Of a stretch of 12,043 nt of DNA, positions 1-6,446 are shown one piece after another. This DNA comes from Kiritimatiellia bacterium (lineage in GTDB: Bacteria; Verrucomicrobiota; Kiritimatiellia; SLAD01), in the NCBI GenBank assembly GCA_007134175.1, contig SLLF01000184.1:1-12043 (forward strand), given 5' to 3'. The position numbers were made by a program, and so were the translations under genes. Numbering within the stretch: the first letter of the stretch is position 1; each line of letters starts with the position of its first letter. The notes beneath the pieces were generated by a model that searched no databases, had not been told where the DNA came from, and was given only the letters and a program-made list of their open reading frames with translations.

Positions 1-1546
1 ACCGCCGGGGACTGGCCCGGCGCAAATCGATCGCGATGCCGTAGGTATCGATAAACAACCGGCCTTTGTTTTGCACCGCTACTCGTTCCAGCGTCAAATC
101 CTCGACACCGGCGATGTGCCAAACCAACATGTTCCGCTCCCGGCTGAAGTGAAAATCGCGGACCTGCTGCATATGGTTTTGATCCAGTGCATCCGCCACG
201 CGCAGCAGGGCAGCCAATTTGACGATAATCAGCCTGTCCGCCCGGCTCAAGGCCATGTAATCAAGATGAGCGGGCTTGGGTACCGCCCGGCGATGATAGC
301 GTGCAATCAGCGCAACAAACTCGGTATCCTTTCGACTCAATCCAAACAGGTCGCTGTTGGCGATTAAATACCGCGAATGCTTGTGATGGCTCTGCGTACC
401 GACATACCCGCCGATATCATGCAGGAGGGCCGCCACCCACAACAGCGATTCATAGCGTGGCGGCAGCTCGTGTTCCGGCGCCATTTCCGCGAACAGGCGA
501 CCACACAACTCTGCCACATGCAAGGCGTGTGGTTCGTCGTAGGCATACTTACGCCCAAGCTGTCGCGCGGAGTACATCACCTGTTCCCGGAAGTGGTCGG
601 TCCACCGGCCACGATTGGCCATTTCCAGCAGCAGCCCGTCGCGCAAGGTAATGCGGGAAATAAGCACTTCGTTCACAGCGAAAGCGCGGGCCAAATGGGC
701 GTAAGCCAGTAGGGCCGGACCGGCTGTTTCCGCGTCCTGAAAGGGTAAGTGATACGAGTGAACCAATTCTTCTACCCGTTCCCCGGCTACTTGTCGCGCG
801 AATCGTGCCAATTGATTGGCCGTGACCGGCACCAATCGCTCCGCCTGTCGTTCCGGAGCCAGCACGTCGGCGGCGAAACGGGCGTCACCGCCGAGCACAA
901 TCAAACGCTGCACCGGTTCGGGAGGAATGACGCTTTTGATCTGTTCGGTCACGCGGCGAATGTGGCGCGTCAGAATATCCATCAATCTTTTCGGCGCTGT
1001 TTGCTGGGCTTCCAGCATTTCGCGCATGCGTAGAGCACCTAGCCGATAGGTGCGAGATAGGGTCACGTGGCCCTCCTGTACCAACAGCAATTCCGTATTG
1101 CCGCCGCCCACTTCGACAATAAGGGTGTCGCAAGCGGCCAGGCCGCCGGGTTGCTTCTCCAGGTTGGCCCGGACGGCGATGTAGGTCAGCCGGTTGACCT
1201 CTGCCTCCTCAATCGGTTCCACCTCAATGCCGGCCGCCACGTACATCCGGTTCAGGAACGTCTCGCGATTGGACGCCTCGCGGACGGAGGTGGTCGCGAC
1301 AGCGCGCAAGCGGTCGGCCGTATCGATGCCGTAATCCCGCAGCACGCGCCGGAACCCGCGCCCGATTTCCGCGCACGCTTCGATGGTGGCCGGCTCGATG
1401 CCTCCAGCGGCGAACGTATCCTTGCCAAGGTTCACCGGTCGCTGCAACGCCTCCAGGCTACGGACCTGCCCCTGTTCATCAACTTCGGCGATCTCCAGCC
1501 GCATGGCCGACGCCCCGATATCAATCACTGCGACCGGCCGCTTCAT
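1..1546 (-). CDS. Ppx/GppA-family phosphatase with C-terminal HD domain (3' end outside window)
   Basis: The family hydrolyses inorganic polyphosphate or the 5'-phosphate of pppGpp in the cytoplasm. The frame is open from ATG 1546 to the window edge, 515 codons, about the length of known members, so little is missing. Seen: an N-terminal phosphate-binding loop (VIDIGASAMRL, residues 7-17), VATTSVREASN (83-93), a segment around Glu116 that aligns with the catalytic EEAR region, the second phosphate loop VGGGNTEL (146-153), LGALRMRE (169-176), and an HD domain with LLHDIGG (His376-Asp377) and HHKHSRYLI. The start has GAGAGGA 8 bases upstream. Odd: the first loop reads GASA where family members usually have GSNS or GSNT. 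Whether it acts as exopolyphosphatase or pppGpp phosphatase cannot be decided. It lies about 200 bp downstream of the ROK gene on the same strand. Confidence 0.92.
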   Translation of the reverse strand, partial: MKRPVAVIDIGASAMRLEIAEVDEQGQVRSLEALQRPVNLGKDTFAAGGIEPATIEACAEIGRGFRRVLRDYGIDTADRLRAVATTSVREASNRETFLNRMYVAAGIEVEPIEEAEVNRLTYIAVRANLEKQPGGLAACDTLIVEVGGGNTELLLVQEGHVTLSRTYRLGALRMREMLEAQQTAPKRLMDILTRHIRRVTEQIKSVIPPEPVQRLIVLGGDARFAADVLAPERQAERLVPVTANQLARFARQVAGERVEELVHSYHLPFQDAETAGPALLAYAHLARAFAVNEVLISRITLRDGLLLEMANRGRWTDHFREQVMYSARQLGRKYAYDEPHALHVAELCGRLFAEMAPEHELPPRYESLLWVAALLHDIGGYVGTQSHHKHSRYLIANSDLFGLSRKDTEFVALIARYHRRAVPKPAHLDYMALSRADRLIIVKLAALLRVADALDQNHMQQVRDFHFSRERNMLVWHIAGVEDLTLERVAVQNKGRLFIDTYGIAIDLRRASPRR

Positions 1547-1695
1547 TGCCACATCCTCTCCCGACGATGCTCTGACTGGCAGATGTTGATCCATGGCGTC
1601 TACAATTCTTGCTGGCTATTCGATATCAATGAGGCTCGGCATGGCCGCCTTGCCCTGTCTTGCTCCGGGCACCGGGCGAAACGTCCTGTGACCGA

Positions 1696-1723
1696 ATCCT
1701 AGGGGTGATATGAGGTTTTGCAA
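1696..1723 (-). promoter_or_regulatory. weak sigma70-like promoter candidate for the Ppx/GppA gene
   Basis: On the minus strand TTGCAA (1723-1718) is followed after 16 bases by TAGGAT (1701-1696), each 4 of 6 against the -35 and -10 consensus. It sits about 150 bp upstream of ATG 1546 in the gap between the ROK stop and the phosphatase start. The gap shows no clear hairpin-plus-T-run terminator, so read-through from the ROK gene is equally possible. Confidence 0.25.
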
Positions 1724-1753
1724 TAGCCCCGCAATTAAAAAATAATGAGAATT

Positions 1754-2722
1754 TTATTTGACCTTCCCGGCAACCAGGGCGGCGGCCCCCAGCGCGGCGG
1801 CGTCATCCCCCAGCTTGGCGGTGGCAATCTTCACCCCGGCAGCAAACGCCGGCATAGCGTTTTCCGCTATGGCGGCTTGCACTTCTTCACGATAGAGTTT
1901 TGGCAACGCTTCCACCAGCCCCCCGCCCAGCACCAATACATCCGGCGCGAGCAAATTGACCACCCCGGCCACGGCTACCCCAAGCACACGGGCGGCGTGA
2001 CGCACAATCGTTTCTATCACCTGATCGCCTTCCGCGATGGCCTGGGCCAATGCCCCGCTACGGATCCGGTCAAGCCGGCTGCCGGTCAGGGCTTGGAGCG
2101 CCGGTGCCTGCCCGCGATATACGGCTTGCGCGGCCTGGGCGGAAATCGCCAGTCGGCTGGTCATGGATTCCAGTGTGCCGCAGCGACCGACGTCGGCCAC
2201 GGGGCCGCGCGGGTCAATCGGGAAATGGCCCAGCTCCATGCATGAACCGGTCCGGCCCCGTATCAGTTTACCCTCATAGACGCAGCCGGCCCCGATGCCG
2301 GTGCCCGGGAAGACCCCCAGCACACAGCGGTTTTTCCGGCCCGCCCCAAAGCGGTATTCCCCGTACGTGCCCGCATCGACGTCGTTGACCACCACCACCG
2401 GGCACCGAAATTGCTTTTCCAGCGTGGCTTTCAGCGGGACATTCCGCCAGCCTAGATTGGGCGTGGCCAGGATCAGGCCCCGGTCAAGATCCAGCGGGCC
2501 GGGTGATCCGATGCCAATCCCCGCGATGTCTTCCGGCTGCAAGTCGGCGCTTTTAATGGCGGCGGCAATGGTCTCGCCAATCCGGTTGAGCCCCGCCTCT
2601 GCACCGGCATTGCCCTTTGTCTTTTTCTTGGCGGCGGCCAGCTTGTTGAACTGGTCGTCAAATACCACCGCCATCATTTTGGTGCCGCCCAAATCGAATC
2701 CTATCCAATATGTTGCTGCCAT
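1754..2722 (-). CDS. ROK-family sugar kinase (glucokinase-like)
   Basis: Predicted 322-residue cytoplasmic ATP-dependent sugar kinase (glucose, N-acetyl-hexosamine or related sugar). Seen: the ATP phosphate loop DLGGTK (residues 10-15), GIGSPGPLD (about 70-78), catalytic Asp in VVVVNDVDAGTYGE (Asp114), PGTGIGAG (139-146), and ELGHF (Glu163, His166), matching the ROK sugar-binding ExGH motif. No N-terminal HTH is present, so it is a kinase and not a NagC/Mlc-type repressor. ATG 2722 is chosen because AGAGG lies 5 bases upstream; a TTG at 2755 would add 11 residues without a good ribosome site. Odd: the usual zinc cluster CxCGxxGCxE is reduced to GRCGTLES (about 179-186) with one cysteine. The TPR gene is upstream on the same strand, but a repeat-filled gap of 186 bp separates them. 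The substrate is not determined. Confidence 0.93.
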   Translation of the reverse strand: MAATYWIGFDLGGTKMMAVVFDDQFNKLAAAKKKTKGNAGAEAGLNRIGETIAAAIKSADLQPEDIAGIGIGSPGPLDLDRGLILATPNLGWRNVPLKATLEKQFRCPVVVVNDVDAGTYGEYRFGAGRKNRCVLGVFPGTGIGAGCVYEGKLIRGRTGSCMELGHFPIDPRGPVADVGRCGTLESMTSRLAISAQAAQAVYRGQAPALQALTGSRLDRIRSGALAQAIAEGDQVIETIVRHAARVLGVAVAGVVNLLAPDVLVLGGGLVEALPKLYREEVQAAIAENAMPAFAAGVKIATAKLGDDAAALGAAALVAGKVK

Positions 2723-2753
2723 AACGCCTCTACTTTTAAAAAAAATGATGCCC

Positions 2754-2880
2754 AAAAGCGTACCTGATTGTAGCCGGGCACGCTGGGCCCGGCAGCCGTT
2801 CCCATCCGCCTTCGCCGCTTCGCGGGCTTCGGCGGGACAAGACGTGGGCGGCTACCACATGGGCTACGGATGAAATCTAC
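2754..2880 (+). repeat. dispersed intergenic palindromic repeat, copy 1 (interrupted)
   Basis: It starts AAAAGCGTACCTGATTGTAG, contains the hairpin GCCGGG..CCCGGC, and ends with GTGGGCGGCTAC and GGATGAAATCT. The same blocks recur in order at 7822-7912 and, inverted, at 11814-11892. The outer GTAGCC/GGCTAC ends are inverted. This copy is longer than the one at 7822 because of a middle insert (about 2799-2842) that is itself palindromic (CCGCCTTCG ... GGCGGG). It fills the gap between the TPR and ROK genes and is non-coding. Confidence 0.75.
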
Positions 2881-2908
2881 TTTAAGCTGCCCTATCGGTC
2901 GCATGACG

Positions 2909-4798
2909 TTACGGATGCCGTTCGAGCCAGGCGCGAATCGCGGGGGCGTTGGCATCGTCCGGCCGCAATTCCAAGTACCGGCGGTAATGCCGGCGCGCGT
3001 CCGGTCGAGCCTGGGGCGTGCGTGCATAGATCGTACCCAGCAGCAGGTGGGCGGGGGCAAAAACAGGGTCGATGTGCAGCACCGATTCCAGATGTGGGAT
3101 GGCCTCCAGGTGCCGGTCCAGTTCGTATTTGCTCAAGGCCAGATTGTACATGGCATTCACGTTATCGGAGCGCAGGGCGACAGCGCGGCGGAAAGCGTCA
3201 AGTGCCGCAATAAAATCGTGACGCTCCAGATGAATCAGTCCCGCATTGTAATGAGCCGCCTCCAATTCGGGATCGTGTTGGACCGCACGCAGGTAGAAGG
3301 CCAGCGCGTTCGCCAGATCATGGCGGCGCTGGTAGGCCATGCCGCGCTGAAAAGCTTCGCGACCGGCATTGATATTGCGGGTTGGTTGTGCGGCAACCGG
3401 CGCGGGCGGGGGTTCGGGGGCGGGTGTCGGCGGTGTGCGTGGCTGCAACAGACGGGCTTGCCGGCGAGCCTCGGTGGCGCGCGCATCGGCGGGAAACCGT
3501 TCGCTGAACCGCTGGAATGCCTCGGCTGCGCGTCCCCGCACCCCGGCTTCGGCGTAGCGAGTGGCCAGCAGCCATTGCCATTCAGGCTGATCCGGTGCCA
3601 GCGCGACGGCTCGACGCTGGGCGTTCAGCGCCACGTCCAGATTCTCCGCCTGCCAGGCACTGTCCGCCAGTTCCGCCCACGTCTGCACCCAGTCCGGTTC
3701 GGTTTCCAATGCCTGCTGGAACAAGGGGATCGCCGCGGCATGATCGCCCAGTTGCGCCCGCAGGCGGCCCAACTCCAACAACACCGCCGGTGCTTGTGGA
3801 TCATATTCCAAGGCTTGTTTCAGTGCCGCCTCAACCCGATCCAGTCGCTCGGAACGGCGAGCCTCCGCCGCTAATCGCAACGATTGCGCCACGGCTGCAC
3901 CGGTTTGACCTTCGTCAGCCAGCTGCCGGGTTCGCGCCAAACGCTCCCTCCAAGTTGGTGGGGTGGGGGCGTCCGTCTCCTCATGCCCGGTATCGGATGT
4001 TGGCGGTCGGGCCAACGGTCGTCGTTGCGCCACCTCCACGTGGACGGTTGCCGTCGCTAATTGGTCCAGCAGGCCGAGTGCCCGCTCACGCTGCGGACCG
4101 GCCGGAGCAATAGTGGTATAGTGTTCGAAGAAGGCCACGGCATCGTCGCGACGTGAATCTTCGGCCGCGTGTGCAGCACCCAAGTTGTACAAAGCCGGTG
4201 CGTAATTCGGTTTGGCTTCCAGCGCCAGCATCCAATAGTCCAACGCCTGGTCCGTGTCCGCCGCTTGCCACGCCAGCACCCCCAGCGCGGTCAAAATCCG
4301 CGGGGACCGTGGCGCACGCTCGTGGGCGGCCTCCAGCGCACGCTGGGCGTCTTTCCAGGCCCCTTCGGCCCAATAGGTCTCCGCCAGATACTCCAGTGGG
4401 CGGGCGAGTTCCGGGCGCCGTTGCGCGGCGGTACGGAATAACTGACGCGCCCGGCTCCAATCCCCCGCCTCAAAGGCCAGCACCCCGAGATTGAAAAGCG
4501 GTTCGAACAGGCGCGGATCCAATTCGCGACTGCGCTCAAAAAAAGCCACCGCCCCTTCCGGATCATCCAGCTGCCAGGCAATAACACCAAGGTATTGGTA
4601 GGCCTTGGCATTGGCCGGATGGCCGGGCCGGGCATTGATGGAGCGTTCGAAGGAATCGCGCGCCCGAATGGGCCGGTCGCGCTCAAAATGACGCACCCCG
4701 TTGTCGAATTCGCGGTTGCCGGCCCGCTCGCCACAACCCAGCACGAGGCCGCTCACGACCAGCACCGCCACAACTAATCCTTTTGCAATGCGCCACAT
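2909..4798 (-). CDS. TPR-repeat lipoprotein
   Basis: A 629-residue protein with a short lipoprotein-type signal (hydrophobic residues 7-20, then LGC with Cys22 as the likely lipidated residue), so probably membrane-anchored and facing the periplasm. The rest is tetratricopeptide repeats, recognised by the LG/NLG....AxxxFxxAxxxxP spacing: about six at 29-235, about three at 335-435 and about four at 476-615. The blocks are separated by a charged Pro/Thr-rich linker (about 255-285) and a Pro/Ala-rich linker (about 453-475). TPR arrays are protein-binding scaffolds; no catalytic domain is seen. Similar proteins serve in secretion, envelope assembly or polysaccharide export, but nothing here picks one. 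Start at ATG 4798; the nearest purine-rich stretch (CAGG) is about 12 bases upstream, so the ribosome site is weak. Upstream lie a hairpin and a repeat element. Confidence 0.9.
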   Translation of the reverse strand: MWRIAKGLVVAVLVVSGLVLGCGERAGNREFDNGVRHFERDRPIRARDSFERSINARPGHPANAKAYQYLGVIAWQLDDPEGAVAFFERSRELDPRLFEPLFNLGVLAFEAGDWSRARQLFRTAAQRRPELARPLEYLAETYWAEGAWKDAQRALEAAHERAPRSPRILTALGVLAWQAADTDQALDYWMLALEAKPNYAPALYNLGAAHAAEDSRRDDAVAFFEHYTTIAPAGPQRERALGLLDQLATATVHVEVAQRRPLARPPTSDTGHEETDAPTPPTWRERLARTRQLADEGQTGAAVAQSLRLAAEARRSERLDRVEAALKQALEYDPQAPAVLLELGRLRAQLGDHAAAIPLFQQALETEPDWVQTWAELADSAWQAENLDVALNAQRRAVALAPDQPEWQWLLATRYAEAGVRGRAAEAFQRFSERFPADARATEARRQARLLQPRTPPTPAPEPPPAPVAAQPTRNINAGREAFQRGMAYQRRHDLANALAFYLRAVQHDPELEAAHYNAGLIHLERHDFIAALDAFRRAVALRSDNVNAMYNLALSKYELDRHLEAIPHLESVLHIDPVFAPAHLLLGTIYARTPQARPDARRHYRRYLELRPDDANAPAIRAWLERHP

Positions 4799-4850
4799 GC
4801 GGCCAGACTACCTGATCCCTATGCCTCATGCAATCCGAAAGCCGAATCCC

Positions 4851-4872
4851 CAGCGGCGCAGACTCGCCGCTG
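4851..4872 (-). promoter_or_regulatory. perfect 8-bp hairpin in the presumed leader of the TPR gene
   Basis: CAGCGGCG (4851-4858) and CGCCGCTG (4865-4872) pair perfectly around a 6-base loop, ending 53 bases upstream of ATG 4798. No T-run follows on either strand, so it is not a typical intrinsic terminator. It may be a leader structure or a degenerate repeat. Confidence 0.4.
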
Positions 4873-4892
4873 AACGCTGAACATCTGAGTCA

Positions 4893-4987
4893 CTTGTCTG
4901 AGGATCCGGTGAATGCGCACGGCAACGCTTACGGACGACGGTGCGGTTTGTTCGTCCACCATAAGCGTCCACGTAATCGTCGACCGT
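4893..4987 (-). repeat. dispersed leader-like element, copy 1
   Basis: Read on the minus strand, this begins ACGGTCGACGATTACGTGGA, runs through GTGGACGAAC and GCACCGTCGTCCGTAAGCG, then CACCGGAT and CTCAGACAAG. The same blocks occur in the same order on the plus strand at 7991-8135, with roughly six substitutions across the first ~55 bases. Its core ends are inverted (ACGGTCGACG against CGTCGTCCGT, one mismatch). It lies upstream of the TPR gene in the sense orientation. Confidence 0.75.
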
Positions 4988-4998
4988 CTGCCTGGAGG

Positions 4999-5039
4999 CC
5001 GCCCTTCGCCTGCCTCGCCGTAGGCCCTGTGAAGGCGGG
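4999..5039. repeat. palindromic intergenic repeat of CCGCCTTC type
   Basis: CCGCCCTTC (4999-5007) pairs with GAAGGCGG (5031-5038) with one bulged C around a 23-base loop that includes GCCGTAGG. The ends resemble the insert inside the 2754-2880 repeat (CCGCCTTCG ... GGCGGG), which suggests a short dispersed palindrome family. Confidence 0.5.
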
Positions 5040-5150
5040 TTCCCGGCGTCCCTGCCGAGATTCACCTTTGCCGCCATCGGTCATAAACAGGGCCGTTTCG
5101 CGGATTGCGGAGAAACCCGTTCTGTTCCCAGTGCTGCGGGGGAAGCCTTG

Positions 5151-6242
5151 TCAGGTGGCCCCTTCTCCATTTTCGAGCCAAACCAAACGGCTTTCTATTT
5201 CTACGTGACGGGCAGGGCGCTCCGGATTTTCAAGCTGCTCTTTAAGCAGCAACCAAGCGGTCTGGCACATCTTTTCCACGGGTTGTTTTACGGTGGATAC
5301 CGGATGGTCGAGGAACTCCAAATCCCGGATGCCGTCCACACCCAACAATGCTACGTCTTTCGGTATGGCACAGCCGCGATGACGCAAGGTCCTGTACGCA
5401 CCCAACAGGATTTCATCTTTCCGGCAAAAGACAGCATCGGGATAACCATGAGCCGCAACATGCGCGGCCAGAGCCGCCCCAGCGGCGTGACGTTGGTCAC
5501 CCTCAGCGGAAAAGGCGACGATTTCAGGCTCGAACCCATGATCCCGGGCAACGTCCCGATACAAGCTTTCGCGCTGATCCAGATGTGTGTCCCACGGATA
5601 ACGGCCTGTCAGCATGGCGATACGTTGCCGCCCCTCCTTGATCCAGCGTTCCAATCCCGTCCGGATGGGTGTTAAGACATCCACATAAACTGAATTCAAG
5701 CCGGGATAGTCGGTGACTGGCAACCAACCCATATTGACCATCGGCAGGCTCCACTTAGGATGCGTGGCAAAAAACCGCCGGATATGATGGGCCCCATCCA
5801 ACGCGACCAAGCCGTCAACCGACCATTCACTGAAGACACCTAGATCGAAACCCAACCCCTCCTTGTCCTTCACCCGGGCCGGGCTGGTCAACATGGCGTA
5901 GCCATCCTTAAACAAAAGCCCTTCCATCTCCTGCATGACGGAAGCGTGGTAAGGTTGGCCCAGTCCCAGTTGCCAAAGCCCAATCATGCGGGTTTTACCC
6001 GTCAGAAATACCGAAAGCAGGTGGTTGCGGCGCCATCCCAGTTGCTGGGCCGCCTCACGTACGCGCTCCTGGGTGGCCAGCGGGATGCTGTTTGCATCCC
6101 CCTTGCCGCTCAACACATACGACACGGTGGCGTAGGATACCCCCGCCACCCCTCCAATATCCCGCATCGTGACTCGTCCTTGACCCATTCCACGCACCAT
6201 TTTCAGACAGTTGATACGTCCGATTGGCCGTTCTGTTGACAT
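5151..6242 (-). CDS. LacI-family transcriptional regulator
   Basis: A 363-residue DNA-binding repressor of the LacI/GalR type. Seen: an N-terminal HTH, VTMRDIGGVAGVSYATVSYV (residues 24-43), the hinge helix region around REAAQQLGW (62-70), then a sugar-binding periplasmic-binding-protein-like core from IGLWQLG (87) to the end, including GVDGIRDLEFL and STVKQP near the C-terminus as in other family members. ATG 6242 has TAGGA 8 bases upstream; it puts an unusual ~23 residues before the HTH. ATG 6167 (Met26), which has AAGGA 9 bases ahead, would give a nearly normal N-terminus with a slightly shortened HTH. It is divergent from the sulfatase gene with a 204 bp gap holding two inverted repeats, so control of the sulfatase module and of itself is likely. 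The effector is presumably a sugar released from the target glycan. Confidence 0.93.
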   Translation of the reverse strand: MSTERPIGRINCLKMVRGMGQGRVTMRDIGGVAGVSYATVSYVLSGKGDANSIPLATQERVREAAQQLGWRRNHLLSVFLTGKTRMIGLWQLGLGQPYHASVMQEMEGLLFKDGYAMLTSPARVKDKEGLGFDLGVFSEWSVDGLVALDGAHHIRRFFATHPKWSLPMVNMGWLPVTDYPGLNSVYVDVLTPIRTGLERWIKEGRQRIAMLTGRYPWDTHLDQRESLYRDVARDHGFEPEIVAFSAEGDQRHAAGAALAAHVAAHGYPDAVFCRKDEILLGAYRTLRHRGCAIPKDVALLGVDGIRDLEFLDHPVSTVKQPVEKMCQTAWLLLKEQLENPERPARHVEIESRLVWLENGEGAT

Positions 6243-6314
6243 GGTTGATCCTACGCGTACAGGGATCCCATTCTGTCACCCCACCAACACCGACCCTCGG
6301 ACAGTTCAACTTAA

Positions 6315-6343
6315 ATAGTAAACCTGTTGATAACTCGGTTCAA
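6315..6343 (-). promoter_or_regulatory. promoter candidate for the LacI-family gene
   Basis: On the minus strand TTGAAC (6343-6338) is followed after 17 bases by TACTAT (6320-6315), each 4 of 6 against consensus with ideal spacing, about 70 bp upstream of ATG 6242. The surrounding stretch is the most A+T-rich part of the gap. Confidence 0.45.
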
Positions 6344-6366
6344 ACCTTTTTGCGACCATCAAGGCA

Positions 6367-6396
6367 TTGACACCGCATGGTGTTGGTCCGTACGCT
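6367..6396 (+). promoter_or_regulatory. promoter candidate for the sulfatase gene
   Basis: A perfect -35 hexamer TTGACA (6367-6372) is followed after 18 bases by TACGCT (6391-6396), which keeps only the T, A and final T of the -10 consensus. Initiation would fall near 6403, about 44 bases before ATG 6447. A weak -10 fits an activated or repressible promoter. Inverted repeats overlap the -35 region and lie just downstream of the start point. Confidence 0.45.
6370..6383. promoter_or_regulatory. candidate repressor operator, upstream half-site pair
   Basis: ACACC (6370-6374) and GGTGT (6379-6383) are inverted around GCAT, a 14-bp site of LacI-operator size that overlaps the -35 end and spacer of the sulfatase promoter candidate. 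The arms differ in sequence from those at 6412-6425, so both need not bind the same protein. Confidence 0.35.
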
Positions 6397-6411
6397 GCCT
6401 CCGATTCAACC

Positions 6412-6425
6412 ACGCGGAACCGCGT
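6412..6425. promoter_or_regulatory. candidate repressor operator, downstream perfect inverted repeat
   Basis: ACGCGG (6412-6417) and CCGCGT (6420-6425) form a perfect 6-bp inverted repeat around AA. It lies between the predicted start point and the ribosome site (AAAGGAA, 6433-6439) of the sulfatase, where a bound repressor would block transcription. Confidence 0.4.
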
Positions 6426-6446
6426 TGCCCAAAAAGGAATTACGCT

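Larger units (their letters stand above)
4799..5150. other. repeat-rich intergenic region between LacI gene and TPR gene
   Basis: A 352 bp gap with no convincing gene. It contains the perfect hairpin at 4851-4872, the 4893-4987 element shared with 7991-8135, and the CCGCCCTTC/GAAGGCGG palindrome at 4999-5039. The rest (5040-5150) shows only a weak GTTTC/GAAAC stem downstream of the LacI stop, not good enough to call a terminator. The TPR promoter should be here, but no strong -35/-10 pair was found. Confidence 0.6.

Noticed and set aside
1067..1702. Plus-strand open frame of 211 codons
   Set aside because: Antisense to the N-terminal half of the Ppx/GppA gene; no recognisable motifs.
1714..1753. 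Possible terminator after the ROK gene (A/T-rich stretch downstream of the stop)
   Set aside because: The T-run on the minus strand is not preceded by a convincing GC-rich hairpin.
2870..3874. Plus-strand open frame of 334 codons
   Set aside because: Antisense to the TPR gene in a high-GC region; composition is Gly/Arg/Gln-rich with no domain, while the minus-strand TPR pattern is unmistakable.
4826..5077. Minus-strand frame of 83 codons containing DDYVDAYGGRTNRTVVRKR
   Set aside because: It runs through the palindrome at 4999-5039 and the repeat at 4893-4987; the similar peptide from 7991-8052 follows from the DNA repeat, and there is no supporting ribosome site.
6327..6446. Forty-residue N-terminal extension of the sulfatase from an in-frame TTG
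   Set aside because: No ribosome site, it crosses both operator candidates, and the sulfatase fold starts right after ATG 6447, which has AAAGGAA upstream.
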